A DNA stretch of 64,000 bases, from NCBI GenBank assembly GCA_029582165.1, contig CM055893.1, positions 24,465,179 to 24,529,178 on the forward strand, read 5' to 3'. The DNA comes from Portulaca oleracea (taxonomy: Eukaryota; Streptophyta; Magnoliopsida; Caryophyllales; Portulacaceae). How positions within the stretch are numbered: position 1 is the stretch's first letter; every line of letters starts with the position of its first letter. Position numbers and translations under genes: made by a program. A model generated the notes under the pieces. It did no database searches and was not told the origin of the DNA. It worked only from the letters and a program-made list of their open reading frames with translations. Below are positions 1 through 13,950 of the stretch, piece by piece.

Positions 1-206
1 CGACGGTGCCCCCTTATATTCCTCCTTTCAAAACTAAATATGCTTATAAGCACAGTAATTCACCGTGCCCCAATTTTTACTATAAAAAGAGGGGACAAGT
101 TTCTTCCTCGGTATTCCGTTTTAAACACTTTAGAGGGAGAAAAGGAGTTAGTGACAGAGTGTACTCACAAAACCCTAACTGTCTAAAGTCTGAGTGCGAG
201 CCGAAA

Positions 207-2841
207 ATGGAAAGGAGGGAGGAAAATAATGAAACAATTAGGTTTGGAGCTCAACATAGAATGGGGGCAAGGGTGGATCTCAGTCCTCCGCCATTGACGG
301 CTGAGATTCGCTTTGATAATACGTTCATTGGGTTTGTAACGGATGGGAGGGTGTGGGAGGAGGGTGTTATGCAGCGTATGGTTGATGCAAATTGGGTTAC
401 TAGGAGGGAAGTTGAAGTGCGAAGAGTTGGGAGTCAAAGGTTTTCCTTTTGGTTTAGGCATCCGGAGGATTGTCTAGATATGTTGGCGCAACCATCGGTG
501 TATTTTGATGGTTCGCTGGTGATTCTAAAGAAGATTATGGCGTACATGGTGCCAGAACAGGTGGATTTTACCCAAGGGTGCTTATAGTCCAACTGGAGGG
601 AATTCCCTTTCGGCATCGCTGTGCTAGCTCTGTGATCAAGTTAGCTAGGCTCATAGGGGAGGTTGTCGATGTTGACATCCAAGATGTTGCGGACTTCTCT
701 TTAGAGAATGTCAGGGTGCTGGTTAGGATCGAGTTGGCAAAACCATTGTTAGCAGGGGCGTATGAAAGAGATGATATGGGGCATACTTTTTGGGTGAGTT
801 TTCGATATGAAAATGTTTTTATTTTTTGTAAGAAGTGTGGGAGAATTGGGCATCATGTATATGAGTGTACGCAACCTAATCTGTTTGCAAGGGAGGAGGT
901 CAGACTGCGAATTATGGAGGCAGACCAGAGAGGGCACCGAATTATCATGGGAGATGGCCCGCTCTTTACGGGGAAAATTAGGGTTTTCCCTATAAAGAGA
1001 GGGTACCTGACGACAAGACTCCAAATGGGACGCCGCCTTCATCCGCTTCTGTCTGAACCAGAATTACATTTTCCTGAGTACTTTGAAGTGGAGGAAGACA
1101 TGCTCAATGGGATTGGACCGGTGATCCAGTTGTTCCCACCAGTGGATCAACCCATGCAGGCGAGACAGTGGTTTGATCAAGGAGCCAGACAGAGTGGGCG
1201 GGGTGATCGGGTGGGTAGGGGAGGACAGGTGGCTGCTAGAGGAAGGGGAGGAGGAGTGGCGGGCAGAGGGGGTGATTAGGGACTTGGGGGAGAGGATGGA
1301 TATGGCGGTGGAGTTGGGAGGGGGGAAAGCCTTAGACTTATCTCTACAAGGTCATAATGGAGGGGAAGGAGAAAGAATGGAAGTGGAGGGAGGGAATGTG
1401 GAACAAATGGGGGGAGGAGGGAATGCGTTGGGGGCAGGCTTGGGTCAAGGGTTAGATAATGTGGAGGGTGAAGAAGGGGAGGAGGACAGTATGGATGCGA
1501 GTGAGGAGGAGGCGGAGATGGTGAGTGATGAGGAGGATGGAGTTGATGAGGAAAATGAAGCTGATACTGATGAGCAGGAGGATTATGGGGATGACTCGGG
1601 TGATGGGATTTTGATCAGGGAGGAAATGGAGGGGTGGTAGATGGGGGAGAGGGGAGTGATCAATCTCAAATGGTGGATTATCAGGAGAACGAAGTGGGTC
1701 ACATAGCGGATACCAACGACAACGTCTGCATGGGAGGGGGGGAGGTGTCTTCCATGGAACGACGTGCAGAGGATAGATTCCTGGGTGATAATAGGGGTCC
1801 ACTAGAGAATGATTGGCCAACTTTACCATCAGGTCAAGGCTTGGGCTTGGGTCCTTTTTCCCCAAGTAGGCCTCCATTGGACCAGTCCGGTGTAATTCAA
1901 GAGGCTATACGAAGATTACAACAGGAGGGGCCTACACAACATGTTTTAATTAGGGGTACAAATGGAATTGGGAGCACGGGAGTTCCAGATCAGCAGCCCC
2001 CCATTGTTTTTTCTGAAATTAGACGGGGTGAAACGTCACTTTCAAATGGGGTAGGTTTCCCAGATACACGTGGGGATGGTCGACAGCTTTCAACAAATTT
2101 TTCAAACCTGCATTTATTAGGATTGTTGTATGCGAATCCTCACCTTCCTCTAAATCAATTAGGGTTCCAACGACCCTATATATTTGAGCGGGGGGAGTCG
2201 AGCACTCAACCAATGGTGGTGCATCAATAAACGGAGTCTAACACAAAAAACCAGCAGTGGAGACCATCGGCGGAGTTCATCCAACGTCTTTATCGGCCGT
2301 CGGAGTCTAAGGACGAGCATTAGTATTATCGAGGTGAGCTTTCAGTCAACGGGTGGATTCCGAGGACACGCTTAGCATGGGGAGGACAGAGCGCATGGAT
2401 GAGCTGGACCAAAACTTTGAATGGCCGCCTGTGAATGAGTTCCAGAGTGAGGAGGAGAACTGGGGGGAGGCAGAAACCTTTGTTGGAATGAAAGTTGTGG
2501 TAAAGTTTAAGAAGTCTGAGTCGTCCCAAGCATCTTCATGGGATTCAACCACTGGCAGACAAGTACCGCAGCTGAGGAAACGTCTTAGGCCGGTGGAGAG
2601 CGAAGACATACCGAGAGCAGAGGATGGAGAAGAAGTGTCTTCCAAGTACCAAGTGTTTGTCGAGGAATTGGAACAAATTAGGGTGAAAAAACAAAAACTG
2701 GCGAGTGCAATTGGATGCATGCAGCAAGACTTTGAAGCAAAACTACAAGTGGGGGAGAAGAAAAGGGGCAAGGAATGGATTACACTCCTCAATGACAAGG
2801 TGGTGGAGGCAGCCTCAAAAATGCCTCCTCTTCAGCCATGA
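207..2841 (+). pseudogene. LINE ORF1 (DUF4283, CCHC zinc knuckle), frameshifted
   Basis: RNA-binding ORF1 protein of the LINE, expected to coat the element RNA. The ATG at 207 opens a DUF4283-like N-terminal domain (to about 587). The frame then changes, and 578-1279 carries a zinc knuckle, CKKCGRIGHHVYEC, at about 829-870 and a Gly/Arg-rich tail. Later pieces lie in other frames: an acidic Glu/Asp stretch (1173-1640), a Pro/Gln-rich part (1634-2230) and a Lys-rich C-terminal part (2353-2841). At least four frame changes separate them. The last piece ends in a TGA that overlaps the ORF2 ATG (ATGA at 2838-2841), so translation may have been coupled in the ancestral element. Assignment of the pieces after 1279 to ORF1 is inference from position. 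Confidence 0.8.
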
Positions 2842-3617
2842 TCGTTGCAGCATGGAACTGCAGAGGAATCGGGCAAGCGGACCTGTCTGCAGTTCCTTAC
2901 ATCCGTTGGGTTGCTAGTGTGGTTAGGCTGAATGTTGTGTGTTTGTTTGAAACCAAGCACTCAGTTAGCGAGGCTTCGGTATGTATTAGGAGAATGGGGT
3001 TTCTAAATGTGGCTGGGGTAGACTCTGTAGGCCGTTCTGGGGGTATTATTATGGGGTGGAGGGATGGTGTGTCTATTTGTCCTGTTTTTTTGGACCAAAA
3101 CTTTGTAATGGCTGAATGTAATGAACTGAATGTGGGTTTGTGGTATATTATTTTTGTGTATGGTGATCCCTGTCAGGATCGGAGACAGGGTGTGTGGAGT
3201 AAATTACAGGAGGTCCTAGGACAGTTGGGTGCTCCTTTTGTTCTGTTAAGGGATTTCAACCAGGTAGAGGACCTCTCTCAAAAATTTGGACGGTCCCAAA
3301 GGGTGAGGGGCAATGAGGAGTTCATGCGGTGGAAGGAGAGCTTGGAGTTGCTGGATCTACCTTATACGGGGGACAAGTTTACGTGGTCGAATATGAGGAA
3401 AGAGGAGCATCTTACTCTTGAGAGACTAGATAGAGCTTATGCATCCCAGTCATGGATGGGGTGTTTTCCAGATTCCTTTGTCCATAACTACCCAATAGTG
3501 TTCTCGGATCATTCTCTGCTCACCCTTCATATTACAAAGCCTAGTCCTCCTAAGAGGAAGCCTTTTCGGCTTGATCCTTGGATTACCAGGAAGGAGGAGT
3601 TCAAGCATGGGGTGTAG
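2838..3617 (+). pseudogene. LINE ORF2: endonuclease domain
   Basis: N-terminal apurinic/apyrimidinic-type endonuclease of ORF2, which nicks target DNA to prime reverse transcription. Visible family motifs are WNCRGIG at the start, FETKHS (metal-binding Glu), DRAYAS and the C-terminal SDHSLL. The usual GDFN motif reads RDFN here, a Gly to Arg change in an otherwise invariant position. The ORF stops at 3617; 3618-3894 holds further ORF2 linker in shifted frames. The start overlaps the ORF1 stop as ATGA. Confidence 0.88.
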
Positions 3618-3894
3618 GAGATTGTGCAAAGGAATCAGATACAAGGTACTCCTATGTTCAGGTGTATTAAGTGGCTTGGGAAGATTAGACAATGGGGACA
3701 ACAGCTGCTGGACTGGAAAAAAAAGAAGGAACAAGAAGTTTCGGAGGTGTTGGATGAGCTGTAGGTGTTGCACAATCAAATTGAGAAGTTTCACATGCAG
3801 GATTCGGCATTGGCGCGGGTAGTTAGGAAGGAGGACAGATCGAGAATATGTTAAAGTAAGTCCATCAATTCTGGGTCCATAAGAGTAAGCTGAA

Positions 3895-5303
3895 GTGGGT
3901 TGGGCTTGGGGACCAATGCGCGACCTTCTTTTTCAATCACTTCAAAAGGAGGCAAGCTTAAATAAGATAAATAGCATGCTGCTTGCATCGGGCCGGGCTG
4001 CCTTTGATGAAAAGGAATTTCACGCAGAATTTGTTGGTGAATTCTCCAGGATTTATAGGCCCACAACGCCTCTTCCATCTCTTCGGATGAGGCATATGGA
4101 AGAAGTGCTTGGGGCCATCTCGGTGGGCCTTACTACAGAGCAACAGGGCGAGCTGCTAACACCGTTTTCTAGGTTTGAGGTCGAGACTGTGGTTAAAGCA
4201 ATGAAAGGAAATAAAAGTCCCGGGCCTGATGGAATCCCGCCAGAGTTCTTTAAGTCTTGTTGGGGAATAGTGGGTGATGGGGTGATTGATGCGGTGTTGC
4301 AGGTTGTCAATGAAGGGCACTTAATTGGGGAGCTTAACAACACCAATATAGTTCTTCTTAAGAAGAAGCCGGATGCACAAAAAGTGGGGGATTTCCGTCC
4401 GATTAGTCTGTGCAATGTGTTGTATTGGATAGTGGCTAAATGCCTGGTGGAGCGACTAAGACCAATGATGGGTTCGTTAATCTCCGAATCTCAGGCTGCT
4501 TTTGTTCCAGGACGTTAAAATAAGATAATATTTTTGTTGTGCAACAGATTCTGCAGATGATGAAGATCAAATGAAAAGGGAAACAATATGCGGCTTTAAA
4601 GGTGGATATGAGTAAGGCGTATGATAGAGTGCGTTGGGACTTAATTGAAGCCATCTTAACGCGTATGAAATTCCCCAACAAGTGGATTCAGTTGATTATG
4701 AGATGTATTTCTACGGTCCGATATAACATTTTGATCAATGGTTCACCATCCGAACAAATCCTCCCAACAGCTGGGCTTAGGCAAGGTGATCCTCTGTCCC
4801 CTTATTTGTTTATTATTTGTATGGAAGCTTTGTCGGCCCTAATTAGAAGTGGAGTGGAAGGGGGGAGATCAATGGAGTTCAGGTGGCGAGGGAGGCCCCG
4901 CAGATCTCTCATTTATTTTTTGCGGACGATTCAATGTTTTTCACGGAATTAGATGCGTTGTCCTGTATGGCACTGAAAAATGTGATTGATAAATACAATC
5001 AAGTCTCGGGCTAGGTGGTAAATGTGCAGAAGTCAGCTGTATGCTTCTCCAAAGGGGCTTCTAAGGAGGACAAAGAGGGGCTGAAGATTATTTTTGGGTA
5101 TCCTGAGGGAGGGTTCTTCCAAACGTATTTGGGGGTTTCCACCTTAATTCCAAGGCGGCGAGTGGACTTCTTTGGGTTTTTAATTGAGGATGTCCAGAGG
5201 CGGTTGCAGGGTTGGAAGGCTAAATTGTTGTCCCCGGCTGGGAGAGTCATACTAATTAATGCCATACTAATCTCGCTTTCACCAGCATATTTTCATTATC
5301 TTT
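3895..5303 (+). pseudogene. LINE ORF2: reverse transcriptase domain, fragmented
   Basis: Reverse transcriptase of the LINE. The segment 3895-4518 contains the SPGPDGIPPEFFK and DFRPISLCN motifs typical of plant LINE RT. The segment 4602-4952 contains DMSKAYDRV (first catalytic Asp) and GLRQGDPLSPYLF. The catalytic FADD box is encoded at about 4918-4929 but in a different frame, so a frameshift lies near 4890. A TAG at about 5012 interrupts the next block (5015-5326). The stretch 4519-4601 is also out of frame. All catalytic motifs are recognisable but cannot be translated as one protein. Confidence 0.88.
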
Positions 5304-6968
5304 TTGGTGCCGAAAAATGTTGTTGATAAGATAAACTCATTAGTCTTGAATTTTTATTGGGAAAAAAGTGATGGTTCTAAGTGTATCCACTGGAAAAATC
5401 AAGCCACAGTTTTTGCCCCAAAAGGTGCAGGTGGATTAGGGATTAGGAACGTCAGTTGTCTGAATCAGGCCCTGCTCCTTAAGCAAGCTTGGCGGGTGCA
5501 CGGCTCTCCAAACTCTCTTGTTGCGAGAGTTTGGAAAGCTAAGTATCGAAAGGAATCGCCGATTACCATTCCAGCAGGTTATAAGGCACCATCTTCTGCT
5601 TCTCCTACCTGGAAGGCGATGACGGGGGTGGTGCATAGGCATCACATCAGATGGAGCATTGGGAATGGGAGACTGATTGATGTTACGGATGCTAGGTGGT
5701 TGCCGCCCGGTCACCTGGAGTGGAGGGTTGGCGTTCAGCAAGAGGCGCTAGAAGGGAGAAAGTTGGACTCATTTGTTATGCAAGGGGATTCTCTTCCCAA
5801 GTGGAATAGGACTGCGTTGAGGGAAGTTTTTGCGCCAAGATCGGTAGCATATATTTTGAAACTCTTTCCACCTCTGGGCTCGGAAAGTGGGTTAAGGGAT
5901 GAGTTGGTGTGGCCGGTTACTTCATCTTCTAAGTATTCGGTAAAAGATGGATATTTTTTCTTTTATCGTTTGAAGTTCGGGGGTGATATTCCGACTGATG
6001 ACCGGACAAAATTCTGGAGGGTCCTTTGACACTTGGATATGTCACCCAAATGGAAGATGTTCTTGTGGAGGTGTGCTCATGATGCACTTCCAATAGGACA
6101 AAATCGGTTAAAACGTAAATGCCCTGGAAACGGGGAATGCCACTGTGGCCATGCGGTTGAAACGATTGATCACATGTTCCGCTTCTGTGATGTGGCCAAA
6201 AGGATGTGGAGGGGATCTATTTTAGGTGTAGATCCTTCGGTTAATGGTAGCGTCATGTGGTTTGATTGGCTGAAGGCCTGGATCTTGTATTTGCACAAGA
6301 GGAAGAGCGCTGAGTATGATGGTGTTCGGCAGTTTGTTTCTGGGCTGTGGGCTGTGTGGCTGACGAGAAACTCTGTAGGCTTGGGAGGAGAATCAATTAG
6401 TGTGGAACTCATGGAAAGGATGTTGGCAACTGTGGTTGCTGAGGAAGCTCGGTGGTGTGCGGCTCGGTGGCAGGAGAGTCCGTCTGGTTCTGGTCCAAAT
6501 GGGGGTCAGCCTGCTGCCGAGAATGAGTCTGTGGTCCAGTGGGGTGGTAGTGGGGCAATGGATGAGGGTGGACTGCTGGTAATTGATGGGGCCTGGAGGA
6601 AGGCTAATGGGCGATCTGCAGCTGCTTGGGTTATGTTGAATGGGGGGAATAAGGTGTGGTGGGGAGTGGAAGCATCATGGGCCTCGTCACCTTTACAGGC
6701 GGAATTCATGGCTCTTGCGGGCGCCTTATGGAATGCATATAGTAGGGGCATGGTAGCGGTCCATATTGCAACGGATTGCCGGAATATTGTTCAAGGAATG
6801 AAGGATCCGAAGACTGTGCCGTGGGAATGTCGTGGTTTAGCTATCTACTGCTGGGACCTAACTAAGCGGTTTCAAGCTGGAAAGATCATTAAGGCTGATG
6901 GGGAAACTGTTCGTGCAGCTCATCAGTTGGCTAAGCAGGCGACTAGGTCCCCGCTAGGGGGTCTGTGA
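5304..6968 (+). pseudogene. LINE ORF2: zf-RVT and RNase H C-terminus
   Basis: C-terminal third of ORF2. A zf-RVT region has the pattern WKMFLWRCAHDALPIGQNR, with Cys and His residues around 6120-6195. It is followed by an RNase H (RVT_3-like) domain at about 6570-6960, with the acidic residues of VIDGAW, AEFMAL and ATDC and a C-terminal HQLAKQATR. The two halves (5304-6029 and 6033-6968) are in the same frame and separated by one TGA at 6027-6029, where related proteins usually have Trp. Presence of RNase H places this LINE with the plant L1 lineages that acquired one. Confidence 0.85.
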
Positions 6969-7059
6969 TTGTTCTTGTTTTACTCTTTCTGTGTTTGTTC
7001 TTTCTGTGTTTTGTTCTTTTTTGTGATTTTGTGATATGTCGTGTGGGAAAAAAAAAAAG

Positions 7060-7276
7060 AATTTAGAATTTTGTTTCTCGCCGAAGGGAAAATAAAAGGA
7101 TATTCAGTGTTTGACTATGACTTGCACCGATCGAACTTGTACGTGGGCAATATTGAGGGCAGGTGCAACAATTAACGAAAGCCACTAATTTTCCCCTCGT
7201 TGAAAAGTGCGAACCCCATAAGGAGACATTTGAATGAACAATCAGGCTGAGCCTGAGACCATTCGAAGAATCTGAA
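7060..7276 (+). promoter_or_regulatory. Short upstream region of the MsrA gene
   Basis: Only 217 bp separate the poly(A) end of the upstream LINE from the MsrA start codon, so core promoter and 5' UTR must lie here or inside the LINE. The sequence has a TTGACT W-box-like core (about 7112) and GTACGTGGGC, an ABRE/G-box-like ACGTG core at about 7140. I see no convincing TATA box. Function of these short matches is inference. Confidence 0.4.
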
Positions 7277-9355
7277 ATGGCTGGCAGTGGCACCACCAAC
7301 AATCACAACCCGGCGTTAGACCCGGATACGGATAGCCCCGTGCAACCGGGTCTGGAGCTAGCCCAATTCGGAGCAGGGTGCTTTTGGGGTGTGGAATTAG
7401 CCTTCCAAAGGCTACATGGGGTCGTAAAGACTGAAGTGGGCTATTCTCAAGGTCATGTACCCGACCCGAATTATAGGCTGGTTTGCTCCGGAACAACCAA
7501 CCATGTTGAGGTTGTTCGGATTCATTTTGACCCGAATGTTTGCCCTTATACCAAACTCCTCGATCTCTTCTGGTCTCGCCATGATCCTACCACTCTTAAC
7601 CGCCAGGTATTTTCTCCAATTTATATGGCAAACTCGCCTTATTCTTTAAAAAATTTATCAACTTTGTGGTGGTACATATGAGTTGACTTTAATAAAGCTG
7701 TCATTTGGTTTGAGTAGTGTTAGGAAATTGTATTAGGATATTATTTAGGTTTCCTTATCATGTTAGGTTTTCTAATCAGACAGATTCTAAATTTAATCGA
7801 GTCGAGTAGGTTTATATGAATTTTCCTTATAAATAGTGGGTCTTGTTCACTTGTTTGTGGCTAATTTGCGCCTCCTGTGGGAGGAGTGTATTAAGATATT
7901 CGAGATTTCATATTCCCATTGGTGAGAGAAGTTGTGAGAGTTTATGTGAGTTGTTATACTCTTTCTATCGATCTCAGGTGAGATCGTTCGTCAGAATCTC
8001 TACCAATAGTGGATTTGTTTGAGGTTGTGCCGCCCGTGGTTTTTTTTCCGATTTGGGTTTCCACGTAAAAATCTTTGTGTCCCCTTTAATCTTGCACTCA
8101 TTTATTTTTCTCGATATCAAGTAGTCATGGTATATTTCGCTTCCGCTGATTACGTCGCTCTTATAATTAAAACCCTAACAAGTAGAACTTGATTTCATTG
8201 GTTAGTAGATATGGGGTTGCAAATCAGGTGGATGGGTTGTGAGGAGGAGAGTTTTGGACGTAATCTGTGTCAAACTTAGTAATATGGTGAGCCTTTTTGA
8301 GGATTTGCTTTTGAATAGTAACAGATAGAGATATCAATTGGTTTGTTTGCACAAAAGTTTGACTTAAGCTAACCACTTTATCGAGAAATTGGTCTATGCT
8401 GAGAGAATGCCTATCAGATTGAGATCACTCTTGTGACTGTATGTTGGCATATCCCTATAGTATTTTGAAATGCGGGGCTGTTTTCGATTGTGGATATAAA
8501 AATTTGGATAAAGTGGTTTCTGGTTTCTGGTTAAAATTTATTGTTGATGATGTGGTTTGCTCCTTGGTCAAACTAAAATTTATGGCACGCCTTTCTATTG
8601 AAAGGGGTAAAAAATGTTTGGGTGGGGTATTCTCAACAAGTATTTGCAGTTTGGCTCCTATCATTGTTGATGATATTATCTAGTTCTTTTATGTGGAGCA
8701 CTATGCAGTCTAGAGAACTTTAATTGATAGCCTAATGGAAACAACCTCTTCAGTAGAATTCAGGCAGGCTGGGAAGAGGCTGCTACATTGGAACTGTCTC
8801 AGCCCACCTTCCTTCAGTAGGATTCTGTGGTATATTAGGTGTTGGTGCCCAAAGCTTTCTTGTAATGCATATTTGCACCTAATGAAGCAAGAGTCTTTTC
8901 TTATCACCCCCGGGCCTCTGTGATCAGTTTCTCCGTTTCTGTTACTCTTCTGGCTGTCTTATCGGTGATAAATAAAAATGCTTTCTTTTTTTTTTTTTGG
9001 ATCATTCCCATTTTAATGAAACAGAAACTCCAATATGCATATTTCGTTGACTCTTGTGTGTTAACTGCCCATGCAATGAGGTCCTTTTGTTTTATGTCAG
9101 GCTGGTGATGTGGGAACTCAATATCGTTCTGGGATATACTACTACAATGAAAATCAAGCCCGTCTAGCCCAGGGATCAAAGAAAGCTAAGCAAGCTGAGT
9201 TGAAAGATGAGACGATTGTGACTGAAATCCTCCCTGCCAAGAGATTCTACAGGGCAGAGGAGTACCACCAGCAGTACCTTGAGAAAGGTGGCCGTAATGG
9301 TAATAAGCAGTCTGCTGCCAAGGGCTGCAATGACCCTATTAGATGCTATGGCTAA
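7277..9355 (+). CDS. MSRA: Peptide-methionine (S)-S-oxide reductase, cytosolic type (two exons)
   Basis: Reduces the S-epimer of methionine sulfoxide in proteins and free methionine, using thioredoxin, as part of oxidative-damage repair. Exon 1 is 7277-7606 and exon 2 is 9101-9355, with a phase-0 GT-AG intron, giving 194 residues, the usual size for plant cytosolic MsrA. The active-site motif [12 protein letters not shown] puts the catalytic Cys at residue 35. [23 protein letters not shown] and the C-terminal [10 protein letters not shown] (resolving Cys 186 and 192) are all intact. No N-terminal transit or signal peptide is apparent, so a cytosolic enzyme is inferred. The 1,494-bp intron carries a solo LTR (7718-8180). 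The reading frame is undamaged. The gene converges on the cysteine protease gene. Confidence 0.95.
7718..8180 (+). mobile_element. Solo LTR (Copia-type) in the MsrA intron
   Basis: A 463-bp sequence starting TGTTAGGAAATTG and ending ACCCTAACA, flanked on both sides by the 5-bp target duplication AGTAG (7713-7717 and 8181-8185). It has a TATA box (CCTTATAAATAG near 7825) and a U5-like module, GATTTGGGTTTCCACGTAA, seen in Copia LTRs. No internal region follows, so it is a solo LTR left by recombination between two LTRs. It is in the same orientation as MsrA and inside its single intron. Confidence 0.93.
8181..9100 (+). other. Remainder of the MsrA intron, no gene seen
   Basis: AT-rich intron sequence with a T run at about 8981-8998. 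Short open frames here (for example 8441-8683) show no recognisable domain. The intron ends with TTTTATGTCAG at 9100. Confidence 0.7.
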
Positions 9356-10029
9356 ACTGGATATGCTGCTGTTATACATTACTGAATCGTAATTATCAAT
9401 CTTGAATCCCTTTTGTTTATGTTTATTTGTTGACAGGCATCTGAACCCTAATGTCTTGCTTATAGTTCCCTGTGATCCTGCTCATGTTTGTGAGATGAAT
9501 AATTGATGCCTACTTAATGGAACATTTTGAATTCCAGCTATATATATCTGTTTGTTGATTATACACTTGTGAGTTACAAATCAGCTACTGCCTATTAGTA
9601 TCTAAGGTATGTTTCCTGGCCTGCCATGTCAGTTTGTTTTAAGCTTAAGACAAGCTCCGCTCGAAGCAGACCCCACCAAGCCTAGTCTAGAAGCTTGGAC
9701 AGGTCATCCTGGCCAGTTGCTTATCGACTAGATGGGTTTCAAACCTCTGGATCAATGAAGCCTTGATTTGTTTGGTCAGTTCAATTTCTGAACGCCCTTC
9801 ATAACCGAATGTGGCCCATAGTTGCATTTTGATGAATCAAGGATAACAAACAAAGAAGAATAGTCTGTATTATTTATAGTGTTTTCACAAACTGTAAACA
9901 CACCTCTAAGACAGAATTACAACATTTCCAACAATTAGAATGCAATATTCATGGTATGTATTAGATGACTCTTGAAATGCTCCAACATTAGACAGTGCAG
10001 AAACTGGAGTAGGAATCTGTGTTTAAAGT
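9356..10029. other. Intergenic region between convergent genes
   Basis: This 674-bp stretch lies between the 3' ends of MsrA (+) and the cysteine protease (-) and presumably holds both 3' UTRs and polyadenylation signals. I see no further gene or mobile element in it. Confidence 0.6.
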
Positions 10030-11880
<1,851 letters not shown>

Positions 11881-11958
11881 TTTTGGCTCTCTGTGCGTCT
11901 ATGTGTACGTGTAGATGATGTTGGGAATTGCATGGATTACCTATGAGCAGGGGAGGGT

Positions 11959-11967
11959 TATTTATAG
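11959..11967 (-). promoter_or_regulatory. TATA box of the KDEL cysteine protease
   Basis: The minus strand reads CTATAAATA about 80 bp upstream of the protease ATG (11880), a normal distance for a plant core promoter with a short 5' UTR. The assignment is by motif and spacing only. Confidence 0.65.
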
Positions 11968-13684
11968 GTGAGTGTTTGAATGATCAGGACAAGGGGCTGC
12001 TAGTTTTTTTTTTTTTTTTTAAAATTAAAAATGGGAAAAAAAAAGAAGGTTAAATGTGCCTTGTGGGAAAGAACAAGAGCTGGTATTATTTGGGGGAAGG
12101 TGGTGGTGGGTTTGGGAACAAGCTTAATTATCTCTTGCTTTTTTGTAAGGTAAAGTTTACAAACTTTTAGGTTCACATTAACTACATCATTTACGACATT
12201 TAAATTGACAACATATTTGATATATATATATATCAATATCGGACTTCATTAAGAAGGTGTATCATAATTCTCTTTAACACTTTAATTTACAGTATTTTAG
12301 ATAATATCTTCGCATTATTTTTTTACAGTATGTATTAGTAGAACATATAAATTAATAACTGTCATGAAAGATATGCAAAAATACAAATATCATGTGAATA
12401 CTGGTATTATGCCAAATATCTTTTTACAAGCTAGTGACGTAAGTCGATATATATTACTCTTAAATATTAAAGTGTCATATATGAAATATTTGGTATATTT
12501 ATTTTGAAAGTTATATTTAGCATAGGTATTAATGATCAGGCCCATACGACAAATTTCGTTCTTTCTTCCTGTTGGTGTGGGGAGGTCAATTTCTACAACA
12601 AAGAAAAGAAATAGGTTGGTTTATGGCTTGCAAAATTTCTGTTCAGATAAAATTTGGGTCTGTCAATGTCGAAATTCAGATGAAAAATTAACGTGTAGAT
12701 CTGATTTTTCTGAGTCGGATTAGGTCGGATAATTCAGGCGGAACTAAACTTGTGTCAAAATCTGGTTCAAGCAATGAAAAAAAGATAAAAATTATTGTAT
12801 TTAAATATTTTGTCAATAACAAAATTCAAATGAAAAATTTTATAATCAAACCAATTTTTTTAGATAGAACAAAACTTGCCAACATTAGGCTAGTTCATTT
12901 AATTTTAAGATTTAGAAAATGCAGTTGTATGAGCAATATGTAAATTCTATCAATATCAAAATTCGGATGAAATTGATGCATTTGATAATTTCTCAAAAAA
13001 GATGATTTGTGAGAGAAATAACAGGTTTACATTAAAAAAATTTCATGTATTAAGAAGAATCAAACTTAAAAAATTTTCTAACCAAATATAAGGAATTTGT
13101 CTACGAGTGATACTTTTTTTTAATGGAAAATAGTGATACCTTTTTAGTACAAGTTGCCTATCTGTTCTCCTAGTTTCCATTTTCTGTTTTGCGGTTGTTC
13201 GGTTACTTCTTTTTTATGGGTATTTATTGGAAGCTATATGGGTGTCGTGGGTTTGTGAGATAACATGCATGGGTTCATTTGTGGAAGGATGATGCCCTCA
13301 AGTTTTGCCCAAATTGTTTTCTACATGTGCATGTCCACTAATTTTTCGATGGCTGTGTTCGTGCTCCTTTCTTTATTTTATTTGAATAATCCCAATTTTA
13401 AATCATAACACATCGAGTACTTCAATTTTTTATCTGAGAGCGTTTAGATTCAATAGACTAACATTGTGTTTGATCGCCTACAAAAATCAAATGAACCACG
13501 CTGCCATGTTGCTCTACCACAGTTAAATTGGGTGTAATTCAATAGTACTATGCTAAAATCCAACACAACAAACTTCGAATTATTGCTGTGTATCTTAGAG
13601 ATTTGTATATTTTGTATTTTTAAATACAAGTAAAAAGGCATACAAATGAACTTAGAGGACCCTAATCGTAAGATGTCTACCTAA
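11968..13684. other. AT-rich spacer with a decayed repeat
   Basis: Upstream side of the protease gene. It has A/T runs at 12005-12045 and no gene. Between about 12530 and 12970, motifs such as TCGGATAATTC and AAATTCGGATGAAA recur. They resemble the fragment at 60805-60890 and suggest an old degenerate transposon (hAT-like non-autonomous type, inferred). No terminal repeats or target duplication could be fixed. Confidence 0.4.
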
Positions 13685-13950
13685 TTAGGTCATGTTCGTT
13701 ATACAATTGGTATGGTGTGAAAATAGTGCGGTATGATAAATTTTGGAAAATGCGATGACATGTGAAATGATATGGTAAAATTTGAAGAAAGTGTGATTGA
13801 TATGGTATATAATGAGAGATAATGTGAAAAGTAGAAGAGAAATGTAATGAGATATATTGACAATGATTGTCGTAAAGTATGGTAGAGTGTGGTAAACTAT
13901 GAAAGAATATAATATTGAGTAGTATGGTTTGTGGTATTGCACCGTACAAA
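13685..13950 (-). repeat. MITE-like repeat, relative of 49970-50238
   Basis: The minus strand of this segment shares the motif series TACCATATCAATCA, CAAATTTTACC and CACACTCTACCAT with the plus strand of 49970-50238. Two divergent copies in opposite orientation point to a dispersed family. The ends of this copy are not clear. Confidence 0.5.

Larger units (their letters stand above)
1..7059 (+). mobile_element. Decayed L1-type LINE retrotransposon with RNase H
   Basis: A long non-LTR retrotransposon in plus orientation. In order it holds ORF1 with a DUF4283-like domain and a CCHC zinc knuckle, then ORF2 with an AP-type endonuclease, reverse transcriptase, a zf-RVT zinc-binding region and a C-terminal RNase H. 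A T-rich 3' UTR (6969-7047) ends in a run of A at 7048-7059. ORF1 has several frame changes; ORF2 has frameshifts near 3617, 4519 and 4890 and nonsense codons near 5012 and 6027, so the copy is dead. I could not find a target-site duplication: the 5' boundary lies near or beyond the start of the window. The element ends 217 bp upstream of the MsrA start codon. Confidence 0.93.
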
